From assembly GCF_000003605.2 (NCBI RefSeq), contig NW_003121433.1:17776-28750 (forward strand): a stretch of DNA of 10,975 bases. Direction: 5' to 3'. This DNA is from Saccoglossus kowalevskii (lineage: Eukaryota > Hemichordata > Enteropneusta > Harrimaniidae). The notes beneath the pieces are model-generated. The model saw only the letters and a program-made list of their open reading frames with translations. It was not told the DNA's origin and ran no database searches. Shown here one piece after another: positions 1-8,294 of the stretch (position 1 is its first letter; each line of letters begins with the position of its first letter). A program made the position numbers and the translations under genes.

Positions 1-1698
1 GCATTTCTGTAACCCCTCTACAAGACACGACGGGTTCTTTTTAAAACATCTTATTTTCAGCACCAATATATACAAATGAATCGGTATAAAGCTCTTGTGC
101 ACTTTTAATAGAAGTTCGCCTATTGAAAATTACTTACTTCAATCAGTACATGCATTAGTACATATTATGGGACATGTACTTTGTTCATTTAATACTACCA
201 GTTACAGTGGCCAATATATTTCATAGATTCAATGATATTATGACTTTATGACTGTTTCCCTTGAAAAAATTATACCGCAAAAACTCTGAGCTTAATATCG
301 CCAATTACAAGTTATACATTTATGTTGAATGAATTCCTTAAGAGCAACACACCTAATGAAATGAAATTATATATGCTACTCCAGATAATACTATGTACTG
401 AAAAAGGGCATATACAATTAAATTAGGGTACCGGAAGGGAGGGGGTGGTAAGCTAAGGATTTGTGTTTTGGGTGAGGGGTCCAATTCTTACACATCTAAT
501 TTTCTATCACATGCTCTGGGAGAGAATGGGAAATTTAATAAGTTTCATTCTAGTAAAATTCTTCCTTTTTTCTGCCATGATCACTGCCGCATTTTCCCAC
601 GTATTTCACTTCAAAACATAACCCTCCTCCTCGCGATATGCAAAAAAATCAATCAAATGTTTTAATGCTATGCAATTTATGATTAAATGAAATAATAGAA
701 GTTTGTGATTTTTCTTTGCGAACATTTAAAATCAAACTAAAACATGTATGGGTATGGGTATGGGTTTGGCTCGTCTCGTCTCGGTCCAGTTTTTACATAC
801 TACCAAATGGGTCTTTACATAAGAGTCGTTCAAGGTATAAACAGTCTATATCATTCCCATGTGATTATAAATATGACGTTCTGTTATTCACGTACAAACA
901 TGGGCAAATGTGATTTTACTCTGATTTAAACATCATGCTTGATGGAATACTCCGAACAGTTGTTGTCAGACATCTGGAAAACGCCTTGCCTAGAAGGTTC
1001 TCGTGACATCCGGCGAGAGCATGTCATTATATATAATGCTTATATTTAACCACGATACTTTAGAGTACTAATTTTAAATTAATGTTGATATTGATTTCTG
1101 AACTTTCAGTACAGAAAGTAGAAAAAATAACGTTATAGTTAGCAAATTTAACATACAGTGAAAATTGATTTAGTTACACAGTTCAACATCAGCAGCTTAT
1201 AACATTTAGTTTTGTTATTTATTTAAACAGTGGTTGGAGGCTTACAGCTGATATAGTATTGTATCAATAATCATGTGTACTCAAAGCGAGATACTTCATT
1301 GCCATTCCAGCTGATCATAATAGTCACAAGTTATGTGAATAGAGTTATGATTATGACGGTTATTATTTTTTACAGAAGAAAAAAACTACTCTAATTGATC
1401 ATTATTGCTTTATGAGATCTTCATCTGCGTAATTTAAGTGGTAGCTTGAAGGCTATGTAAGTGATATCTCTTAATATTGTTTGTTTATTTGTATTCAATT
1501 CCAAAAGCAACTAAACATTATTCTGTTATTATTATTACAATGAGTATATAATTAATGTATATAAATCTCTATTATAATATTAAAACAATGAACAAATCAC
1601 GTTGATTAAATGTTGAATAAATTACCAACTGTCGACAGATGGCAATGGTATACCTCATTATCTCGATGACCTTCAGATCGCTTGGGTCTAAAGACTGA
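1..1698. other. Upstream intergenic DNA, no gene recognised
   Basis: This AT-rich stretch lies upstream of the trefoil gene. Open frames are short (65 codons or fewer) and show no domain, signal peptide or convincing splice pairing. Visible landmarks are a purine-rich G tract at about 425-450, a pair of small tandem repeats at 747-784, and an interleaved set of inverted repeats near 1000-1045. Distal regulatory sequence for the trefoil gene could lie here, but nothing in the bases singles it out. Confidence 0.5.
747..784 (+). repeat. Adjacent micro-tandem repeats (TATGGG)3 and (CTCGT)2.5
   Basis: Three exact TATGGG units occupy 747-764. After a short spacer TTTGG, the unit CTCGT occurs at 770-774 and 775-779, followed by CTCGG at 780-784. 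The G runs at 750-752, 756-758, 762-764 and 768-769 could form a weak two-tier G-quadruplex on the + strand. The reading frames across it are repetitive (alternating Val and Trp, or Tyr and Gly), which explains the short open frames here; they are not genes. Confidence 0.7.
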
Positions 1699-1706
1699 TA
1701 TAAATA
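1699..1706 (+). promoter_or_regulatory. Possible TATA box for the trefoil gene
   Basis: TATAAATA lies 143 bases before the proposed start codon. A transcription start about 30 bases downstream, near 1730, would give a 5' leader of roughly 120 bases. The DNA is AT-rich, so such matches are common by chance. A pyrimidine-rich run ending in CACAG at about 1819-1838 could instead be a splice acceptor inside the 5' leader, in which case the true promoter lies further upstream. Confidence 0.25.
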
Positions 1707-1773
1707 TTCTGTATTGATGCCGTGGTTATGTTAATGTTTTTTAATCTGGGGCCAGTCAGCTATTTGTACATAT

Positions 1774-1812
1774 TCATTCATTCCTCGTCTTTTTTCGAGA
1801 CGTATTGAATGA
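1774..1812 (+). other. Imperfect hairpin in the predicted 5' leader
   Basis: TCATTCA at 1774-1780 pairs with TGAATGA at 1806-1812, and inside it CGTCT at 1786-1790 pairs with AGACG at 1798-1802 around a T-rich 7-base loop. The two stems are separated by 5 and 3 unpaired bases. If the leader starts near 1730, this fold would sit about 37 bases before the start codon. TGA at 1810-1812 is in frame with the gene and closes the frame upstream of ATG 1849. Function is unknown. Confidence 0.4.
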
Positions 1813-1848
1813 GACGTTTTCTTTCCGCTGCTACACAGAAAACTGACA

Positions 1849-1927
1849 ATGGAGAAGATGCTGCAGACCATTGTTCTAGTGGTAATATTCCAACCTTCAG
1901 TTGACACAACTTTTGCGCCAAATCAGG
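1849..1927 (+). CDS. Exon 1 of a secreted trefoil-domain protein (signal peptide)
   Basis: This first coding exon specifies the secretion signal of the protein whose trefoil domain is in the exon at 3292. ATG at 1849 has a strong initiation context (A at -3, G at +4) and is the first in-frame ATG after an in-frame TGA at 1810-1812; a second in-frame ATG lies three codons later. The 26 complete codons begin MEKMLQT, followed by a short hydrophobic core at residues 8-14 (IVLVVIF), then QPSVDTTFAPNQ. Cleavage after Ala23 is disfavoured because Pro follows, so a site near Ser17 or Thr20-21 is more likely. The exon ends with one base of a split codon, directly before GTAAGT at 1928-1933. That base plus the first two bases of the next exon make Gly27, so the two exons join in phase 1. 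The hydrophobic core is short for a signal peptide, so cleavage rather than anchoring is inferred. Confidence 0.75.
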
Positions 1928-3291
1928 GTAAGTACCTGTAGTCAATGCACCTATGTAAGTACGTTAACTTATATATATAATTCTTCGAAAGACGAGGCAT
2001 AGTATCCACCAAGAGAGAAAGGCAATATTATAGATGGATTCATAGGAAGATATGACTGCATACTATCTGAGTACATATTTTTGTACGCATAATAATAATT
2101 TTTATACTCACATATCGTTTCTCTGTAATATAACAATATGAGTTCAGAACTGGTCAAGGCGGCGATGTTATAAAAACATGACACTATTCGGTATTCCATT
2201 TTCACTTTTGAACTTTTTGTTGCGATTTGAAAGCGTTTGAAATGCGTCCTACATATACACATGCAGGTGTAATATGTTTTATAAACGTCAAATGCACTGA
2301 AACGTATATCGTCGCCATGACAACCGTCATTTATTGTCATTTCTCGTTGATACAGTTGCACTACTGATAGCGTAAGTAAAAAAACGCTAAATTGTGTATT
2401 TTTATTTCGATTGTTCACTATTGTTATATTACAGTGCGAGAAAGGGCGAAGCTATTTTATATTTGTTGATCGTTCTTGTAATGTGAATAGGGGCGAGAGA
2501 TAGGGCCAATATTTGGGGAGGCACTACGTCATACGTCATATATTTGAGTAGACAAATAAGGAACTATCATCAAACACTATTTGTTTTTGAACATAAACCG
2601 TTAATTAGTATGGCATTTTGTAAGACAGCAATATATTTGTATTTAATTACATAACAGTAAAAATAGAAGGTTTATTCATTGCTGGGATTGATATTCAAAA
2701 ATGTTGAGAGTTCATACAATGTAAAATAATTCCATTTCAAAATTGGGGGTTCGAAACATTGTTAAAATATTAATTATTTGTCCAATGCCAAATTCAAAAT
2801 GGCGGCATATGTATATAACTCAGAGCACACTTATTCAACTACAGTGTTTTGATAGGAAGTATTAAAGCTTTAGTATGTCCATTTCATAATTGCAGGCATA
2901 AAACATAGAAATAGGAAAAAGAGATGGATGTTTTGCCTAATGCTGAAATAACCCGGGAAAATAACCCCTATCAACGATATAACAATGCGTAAAACAATAA
3001 ACTTGCAAGTCGGTAGGGCCTTTAGATTCGACAGTTTGTTCGCCAATTTGATTGAAATCTGATCTATTGTATGGCGTGTATTCTTATTTTATTAGGTCTG
3101 TATTACTTACATAATTAAATTAAATACATGCTTAAGAAAACATTGAAAAAATCAAATAAAAATGTATTAGAATGTGCGTTCGTCGGTCCGCTAGTCACTA
3201 GATATGTGTGAAGAATTGAGTTAAAGATATTATTATCGATATGTTCGGTAATGTGGAAAGATTGAATATTAACCATGGCACGATTTTCCAG
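1928..3291 (+). other. Intron 1 of the trefoil gene
   Basis: This 1,364-base phase-1 intron runs from a near-ideal donor (G before GTAAGT) to the acceptor TTTTCCAG ending at 3291. It contains no recognised gene. Two TACGTCA motifs resembling CRE/ATF sites sit head to tail at 2525-2538. A YY1-like AAAATGGCGGC occurs near 2798-2808. A 150-codon open stretch lies on the minus strand at 1969-2418 and is treated in the findings. Nothing else in it stands out. Confidence 0.7.
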
Positions 3292-3423
3292 GTTCACCAT
3301 GTTTTATAACTCCTACTATGAGAACCGAATGTCCAGTCAGTCCTCTAAACGAAGACACGTGTATTGCCAACCAGTGTTGTTGGGATGAACGCCTGAATAT
3401 GTGTTATCAACGATCTACCACTG
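3292..3423 (+). CDS. Exon 2: P-type trefoil domain
   Basis: This 132-base exon encodes one trefoil (P-type) domain. Trefoil proteins are secreted, protease-resistant three-loop modules found in mucus-associated peptides, mucins, zona pellucida-type proteins and glycosidases. Numbered from ATG 1849, the cysteines are 30, 40, 50, 55, 56 and 64. The spacing C-x9-C-x9-C-x4-CC matches the family, as does Arg37 two residues before Cys40 plus the aromatic Trp57 and Asp58 after the Cys pair. The known disulfide pattern is 1-5, 2-4, 3-6. The exon is bounded by TTTTCCAG and by GTAAAGT at 3424 and is phase 1 at both ends, so it is a symmetric, shuffle-ready module. Two oddities: the loop between Cys56 and Cys64 has 7 residues rather than about 10 and lacks the usual Pro-Trp before the last Cys, and Asn46 replaces the usual Ser or Thr. 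The exon ends Arg-Ser-Thr-Thr and is followed by no in-frame stop before the donor, so further exons are expected. The specific function cannot be told. Confidence 0.85.
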
Positions 3424-4197
3424 GTAAAGTTAATTTCAGATTTGTTTTCAGTATATTCAGTGATTGATTTTAATAAACGAGGTTTCCGGGATTCTGACGA
3501 GCCACTGAACTACAACATGACGAAATCGCCCCTCCTCACGCATACAAAATTGAAACATTTTTTTTCTCTTGACAATAGTACGGTGTTTTTCGTTTCGGTG
3601 CCCCGTTTATTTTGCTCGATTCTCGTTCTTGAACGCTCTCTCTATGGTACACCTGGGAATGTTATTTCTGAAATAACCAAAATATGAAAATTATAAACAA
3701 GCACCATCACATACATCTGGTGATTACAAGTGTGGGAGTTCATAATTATTGTTTTTCAATTGGTATGCATGCACGCATCATTTAACATCACTAATTAAGA
3801 TTTTTTATGTTAGTGGATCTAAGCTACCGTGTCTTGAGGTCCAGGTTTTAGTTTGTATATATGAAGCACATAAAACGAATTTAATGGTCGGAATTGAATT
3901 GTAGGGTAAAATACAAATTATTCAATATATTACAACTTGTATACTCAAATATATAGAAGTTTCACGTTATTATTGTATGTGAATATGCAAATTATATTTT
4001 GACTACCCAACAAATAATTCTGAAAACAATTACTAGCATGTTAGGTGTCTGGTAGATCGTATGACAGTCGTTTGGTGTCCAGAAAAAAAAACACGATATA
4101 TGTTTCAATTGAACCGTTTTTGAATAATCTTTCCACTAATTGAATAATCTTTCCACTAATTGTTCGGTGTATGCAGTTTACAATATCATATAATATG
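3424..4197 (+). other. Start of intron 2, no exon recognised
   Basis: Reading on from exon 2 without splicing hits a stop near 3468, so GTAAAGT at 3424 is probably a used donor. An open stretch at 3442-3687 has no trefoil cysteines or other recognisable pattern and lacks good flanking splice signals. I found no second CC-aromatic trefoil signature on either strand in the rest of the window. The only structured part is the tandem 20-mer at 4121-4160. Confidence 0.5.
4121..4160 (+). repeat. Exact tandem duplication of a 20-base unit
   Basis: The unit TGAATAATCTTTCCACTAAT occurs twice back to back (4121-4140 and 4141-4160) without a mismatch. The perfect identity suggests a recent duplication, for example by replication slippage, or an assembly artefact. 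It sits 38 bases before the CpG-rich island at 4198. Confidence 0.95.
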
Positions 4198-4480
4198 CAC
4201 TGGGCAAAATCGTATACGCAGATATACATTTTGTGTATATGTACGGTATATGTACGGTATATGTACGGTATACGTTCAGTATACGCAGATATGATTACGT
4301 ATACAAATCGTGGAATATACGTACATATGCGCTACGTATTTTTATGGTTTCTTGCACCCATGCCCGCCCTGGGTGGCACGCAGCGTATACGTACGTATTT
4401 TACATGCATTCTTGTAGTACAATTTACGTTGTTTTACGAAGTCTGTATATTTATGTATACGTGGAGAATAATGTGCACGA
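4198..4480 (+). repeat. CpG-rich alternating purine-pyrimidine island, copy 1
   Basis: This region is dense in GTATAC, TACGTA and related strings that alternate purine and pyrimidine. I count about 19 CpG in 4201-4440, far more than in neighbouring DNA. It opens with CACTGGGCAAAATCGT (4198-4213), which matches 15 of 16 bases with the reverse complement of 9515-9530 at the end of a similar island. The inner part holds an 11-base tandem array at 4235-4289. The open frames across it (such as 4171-4518) follow from the repeat composition and are not genes. It looks like a repeat-family copy; the right boundary is not clear and no target duplication was found. Confidence 0.55.
4235..4289 (+). repeat. 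11-base tandem array (GTATATGTACG)
   Basis: Three exact copies of GTATATGTACG lie at 4235-4245, 4246-4256 and 4257-4267. Two decayed copies follow at 4268-4278 and 4279-4289, starting GTATACG. Each unit alternates purine and pyrimidine throughout, broken only at the G-G joint between units. Confidence 0.9.
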
Positions 4481-4544
4481 GGCATTTTCCGGTCTTATTT
4501 GGGATCACTTGTGAGTAGCGATCGCGGGCGCCAGTACTTTATAT

Positions 4545-4569
4545 CACGGTTACTAAAAGAGTAACCGTG
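4545..4569. other. Perfect 10-bp hairpin
   Basis: CACGGTTACT (4545-4554) and AGTAACCGTG (4560-4569) are exact reverse complements separated by the 5-base loop AAAAG. It follows a GC-rich patch at 4520-4532, just beyond copy 1 of the CpG-rich island. It could mark the end of a mobile element, but no Helitron-type CTRR end follows it. Confidence 0.7.
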
Positions 4570-5048
4570 TTTATATAAATAATTATCGGAACTGTTGAAT
4601 CGCACGGCATCTTGAATCGATCTAAAAACGTCTCATGTGTGGCCGAGTACGTGTAATTCAGAAATGGCGGTGTACAGGTACAATTTGAAAACGGTTGTTA
4701 CTAATTTCTAAATTAAAAAAAACATTTCCTTACTGACGTGTAACATCGCTTTGATATTAATGTGACGTCTTCATTTGTCTCACTATACACTTGGGAATTC
4801 GAACACAAGACAGGAAATTGCACAATATATTTTACGTTGATTAATTGCGATATCATTCGCAAGCCTGCATGAATGCGAACAATACGAGGTGTGAATATTT
4901 TGAGTGTTTAAATACTTTCCTTTCGGGTCGTGTGCGTGTTTCTCAGGGCCGGCTTGGGGTCTCATACACATGAATGTTTGTCGATCGGTTCCGGCACGAA
5001 TTGCATTTTGGTAAGAATAGCCACAAAGTCTATACCAAGAAAGTGAAA
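4570..5048. other. No gene or repeat recognised
   Basis: Short open frames only, on both strands. A minus-strand stretch at 4783-4971 has no recognisable domain. ATGGCGG at about 4664 resembles a YY1 site or a start codon, but the frame closes after 15 codons. Confidence 0.4.
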
Positions 5049-5384
5049 TGAATTCTCACTGAGACCATGGACGTACTTCTTACCTAGCAATTTCAATTCA
5101 AAGAACTATGAATATTTCTGGCTAGTACTGTTTGCAGTGGCGTTTTAGATTTGCAAACACAATTCTCATTGTATTCGTTGAACCATGGAAGGTACTTCCG
5201 AACATGCTCCGAATATTACCGAATGATCGAGACTGGCGTAAACCATTGTACGAAGGTGTTAAGAACTAACAGAACCAATGCTTGTGAACAAACATTGACA
5301 TACGATCATGGGGCAAAGTTAAAGCAATAGCGTCGTGGCTCTTTCCGTTAGTACCTTCCATGGTTGAAGCATAGACAGTCTATG
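5049..5384. repeat. Nested direct and inverted repeat cluster
   Basis: TTGAACCATGGAAGGTACTTCCG at 5178-5200 (written here as a 23-base arm) matches the reverse complement of 5346-5368 at 20 of 23 positions, including a perfect 16-base core, with 145 bases between. A decayed direct copy lies at about 5050-5080: it shares AATTCTCA, then ACCATGGA and GTACTTC, with 5160-5199. A further palindrome CATAGAC-A-GTCTATG occupies 5370-5384. Together this suggests the remnant of one or more small palindromic mobile elements directly left of the transposon at 5420. No coding frame is associated. Confidence 0.6.
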
Positions 5385-5416
5385 GTTGAAACTGCTATGT
5401 GGTACCTGGCAACGCA

Positions 5417-6124
5417 TTAAGGCCCGGTCACACCGACCGAACTTTGTTGGAGCGTTCCATCAACGGTAGGGAGAGGGGGCGGAATTTAGACAACGCTCGT
5501 CACCGCGCACAAAATGGGAAAAAATATAGGCGTTTCCTTAGAGGTGCATCGCTGAAACCGGCGTTGCTGTGGCGTTGGTTTAACGGTGACGAGCGGTAGC
5601 GAGCGTTGGTTTAGCTCCGACACCTCCATACCAACGCCAAACCAAAGTTCATCACCGAAATGGATCGCTGCTTCAACGCCCGACACCGTTCCAGCAATCC
5701 CATGTCCGCTCGTAAAATGATTACAACCGCTCAAACAAAGTTTGTGCAACGTTTAATCACCGCCCGGGCAAAGCTGGCGAAGCAGCGGTGGTCCAGCGTT
5801 CTAGATTTTTGCGTTGGCCTAGCGGACCCAAAGCGTCCACGAACTTGCGTCTAGCGGTGCCAAACTTGACTGGGTGTTGTTGGAGCGGTGGTGAACTTTG
5901 CCGGAGCGGAAAATTGCCCGCTCCTTACCGCTCGCAATATTTTGTGCAGCTCAAAACTTACAGAGCGGTAGGAAGGAACAATCAGTGGTGGCCGAGCGTA
6001 TACGCGTTGCCTTAACGGGGACAACTTTTGTTAAACGATGGTGAACAGTAACGAGCGGTGATAAAATGTTTTCACCGCTCCAGGAACGTTCCAACAAAGT
6101 TCGGTCGGTGTGACCGAGCCTTTA
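5417..6124. mobile_element. Miniature inverted-repeat DNA transposon, probably PIF/Harbinger-like
   Basis: The element spans 5420-6121 (702 bp) inside a TTA target duplication at 5417-5419 and 6122-6124. Its terminal inverted repeats, 5420-5458 and 6083-6121, match at 37 of 39 positions and begin AGGCCCGGTCACACCGACCG on the left and AGGCTCGGTCACACCGACCG on the right. A 3-bp TTA duplication is what PIF/Harbinger transposases leave, which is the basis for the family call; other superfamilies are possible. The interior is GC-rich compared with the flanks and repeats the heptamer GAGCGGT or its complement seven times (for example 5591, 5726, 5883, 5927, 5963, 6053, 6074). Short open frames inside do not resemble a transposase, so this is a non-autonomous copy that would depend on an enzyme encoded elsewhere. 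The intact ends suggest a fairly young insertion. Confidence 0.85.
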
Positions 6125-6438
6125 GGAACCGTGTAAATGTTTGTGAAAACTAGACTGACGATTTATGTTTTAGTGCATTCACATCATGTGACATCGATTG
6201 ACATTAGTTGATTGTTCAAGCTTGACAACATTGAATCACTGCAGTGGTATTTATAGTAGCATACATCTACTGTTTACTGCAGCGAGAATTGCAAAGAAAT
6301 AATTCATATTGTTTAGAAGCCTATTTATACTTTGGTCACGACGACCCTTTTCCGAAGTTGTCTGTAAACAGGTATTTCGTTATCAGGTTTCCTTTATAAA
6401 TGTAAATAAATGTTTGTCTCTTACAATCATTTGAATTC

Positions 6439-6597
6439 CTAAATACATTTACTAGAAATTTCCCGTTTTTCATAGTACATGTATATGGTGTACGTGAGAA
6501 ATACTCCAATGGCGCAGTCTCTCGTTCGGGTATATGAATTCATTTCAGCTTTGTAGTAGATTGTCTCCCAATTCTTTGCGCAAACTTTTGCGAGCGT
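6439..6597 (-). other. Weak candidate terminal exon
   Basis: On the minus strand, TTGTTCTACAG ends at 6598 and could be a splice acceptor. It is followed by 52 open codons and a TAG stop at 6439-6441. The peptide includes Cys, Trp and paired Tyr residues early on (CAKNWETIYYKAEM), then RDCAIGVFLTYTIYMYYEKR. Its mix of residues looks less random than most frames here, but I recognise no family, there is no upstream partner exon in sight, and no AATAAA signal was noticed just beyond the stop. It may well be chance. Confidence 0.15.
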
Positions 6598-6827
6598 CTG
6601 TAGAACAATGTCCAAAATATTGATGACACAATACACGAGTTGGACGTTATCATTGTGGGCTGAGTTGGAACCGACGATTTGATAGTCACTAACAAATAAA
6701 ACACTATGTTTTTAGTACGTACAGAATAGATGTTCCATTTCCATCGTAGTTGTCGATTGTCTGACGTTCAGGCTGATCTCAATCCCCATCTCATCTTCAC
6801 CAAGTCGAAGTTTATTTGGAAGTTTTG

Positions 6828-7046
6828 ATGGATCTCGCCCACAGTTTCAAGCACCTCGGATCACCAAAATATGCGATCTTTAGTTACAATAGTAAATCGT
6901 TTGCGCAAGGAAGTCATGGCTACATCAAAACAGACAGAAGAAAGCGTGCTATTTTAGCAACCGAGACCAAGTTACCACAAGAGAATAATATCAACCCTTT
7001 TAAAAGTTCTGATAATCAGCGTGCCCGGATTGACCCTGCAGTATTT
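6828..7046 (+). other. Weak candidate exon ending at a GTAAGT donor
   Basis: ATG at 6828 opens 73 codons that run straight into GTAAGT at 7047. The peptide is hydrophilic, with a basic patch KTDRRKR near its middle, and has no signal peptide or domain I recognise. The start context is poor (T at -3), although G follows the ATG. The frame is open from 6777, so an internal exon with an acceptor in 6777-6830 is also possible. Overlapping frames are also open for part of this stretch, which lowers confidence. Confidence 0.15.
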
Positions 7047-7165
7047 GTAAGTTGTGTTTATCTTTCAGTCGATGTAAAATGTCTAGCTGTGTCATTTCCG
7101 ACACGCATAGAAAAGTCATTGTTCCATTTTTCACACTTAGTTCATACATGGAGCTAAAAAACGGC

Positions 7166-7851
7166 GAAAAAACACAAGAATTAGTAGAAATGTTCCTATT
7201 TTGGGCGGATTATTGATAGAGAATAATGTCTTTATTACAAAAATGTTTTTGCCTTAGTTATTTTTTTATCGGCGAAAAACTGTGAACTCGGCAAATTTGG
7301 TTGCACAACTTCCCTCTATCATATACACTCAGCGACACCGATGCCGGCTGACTGTGGTTATGTAATAGCAGTGTTCAAATGCCCATGCTTTTTATTTTGG
7401 CTACGTTGCGCACTGGTAGGAGATCGCCGGCGCCGACATTGTTACACTGTATCAACGTAATCCCAACGCAACTTTGAACTTTGAATGAACTGTAAATGCT
7501 GCCTTCATTCTAGAAAATATTATTGCAAAACGGATGAAAATAATAAATGATGTAACAGCAGAATACGTCCTAGTAATAAACTAAGTGACTTCTAAAGACT
7601 GAATGTTTTTCGCAAACTTCGTATATGGGCCCATTTAGTTATAAACCGACGTTGGCATCACGTTTATGTCACACTATGGAAACAACCAAAAACATGTTGC
7701 TTGTTTTTGAGCGGAGCGGATCGTCAACCAGCCTACCGGCTTGTCGTTTTGTGTGTGTGTCGGTTTTTCAGCATTTTTGTAATAACGACATTATTCTCTA
7801 TCAATAATCCGCCCAAAACAGGAACATTTCTACCAATTCTTGTGTTTTTTC
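7166..7851. mobile_element. Element with 80-bp inverted arms (foldback or MITE type)
   Basis: The arms 7166-7245 and 7772-7851 are reverse complements of equal length with only 3 differences (77 of 80), enclosing 526 bp. The outer ends start GAAAAAACACAAG. Just outside, AGCTA (left, at about 7153) and TAGCT (right, at about 7853) suggest the homology may have extended further, with an 8-base length difference on the left. No clear target duplication is visible, so the superfamily is undetermined. The interior has no transposase-like frame; it contains a CGGCGAAAAA string at about 7271 that echoes one just left of and overlapping the left arm, a GC-rich patch at 7420-7440 and (GT)5 at 7751-7760. 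High arm identity implies recent mobility or gene conversion between arms. It could instead be two copies of one repeat inserted head to head. Confidence 0.7.
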
Positions 7852-8262
7852 ATAGCTTCGCGGTGAGTGCCTTTGTATCTGTAGGGTTTCGTGGGGAGTA
7901 GGGCTTTGTCCCTGTAACTGGTCCTTTCATTCTTGTTGAGAATTATTAAGTTTTATGTTTCTTTAACAACTGGCACTATTCTGGGAATACCATCCTAGCA
8001 GGAGTTCCAAAATAAAACCCATGCTCTGATAATGCCTCTAGTTTCAAAGACCAATAAACATTACCATTATGATCTTATTTGTTTTGCAAAGGATAGTTGA
8101 AGATTGTTTATTGAAATTAATAATCCCCATAACCGTTTTCCAATATAGATAAATTGTAGTACGTAACAAACTGTATAACTCAGTCTCAACAATGAAATAA
8201 AGGAATGTATACATTTACACTATTTATACTTATTTATTATACTTTTATTGCTACTGTACTGA
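7852..8262. other. No gene recognised; possible body of a retroposon near the right end
   Basis: No supported coding frame is present. The last part leads into the stem-loop and ATT tail at 8263-8364, so some of it could be the 3' part of a truncated non-LTR retroposon. I see no reverse-transcriptase motif. Confidence 0.35.
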
Positions 8263-8294
8263 TAGAAATACTGTATTTCTAAAGATGCAATAAA

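Larger units (their letters stand above)
6125..7165. other. Gap between two mobile elements, with weak exon candidates
   Basis: No certain gene lies here. Two stretches are more protein-like than the surroundings and are listed separately: a minus-strand one at 6439-6597 and a plus-strand one at 6828-7046. The remainder is AT-rich with no recognised repeat, RNA gene or promoter. Confidence 0.4.

Noticed and set aside
747-764. TATGGG units as telomere-like repeat
   Set aside because: Only three units, and the unit is not a known telomere sequence.
2802-2855. ATGGCGGC as a start codon of a small protein
   Set aside because: The frame ends after 17 codons with no splice donor. It may be a YY1-like site by chance.
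3442-3687. 81-codon frame after exon 2 as a continuation of the trefoil protein
   Set aside because: It is not in frame by read-through, has no good acceptor or donor, and lacks recognisable features.
4171-4518. Overlapping open frames of 93-115 codons across the CpG-rich island
   Set aside because: Two frames are open at once because the repeat units rarely contain stops. The peptides are Tyr/Val/Arg repeats with no domain.
5399-6015. Several open frames inside the miniature transposon
   Set aside because: They are short, on both strands, GC-driven and unlike any transposase. One starts outside the element.
7047-7068. GTAAGT to TTTCAG as a complete mini-intron
   Set aside because: At 22 bases it is below the size that animal spliceosomes are known to remove.
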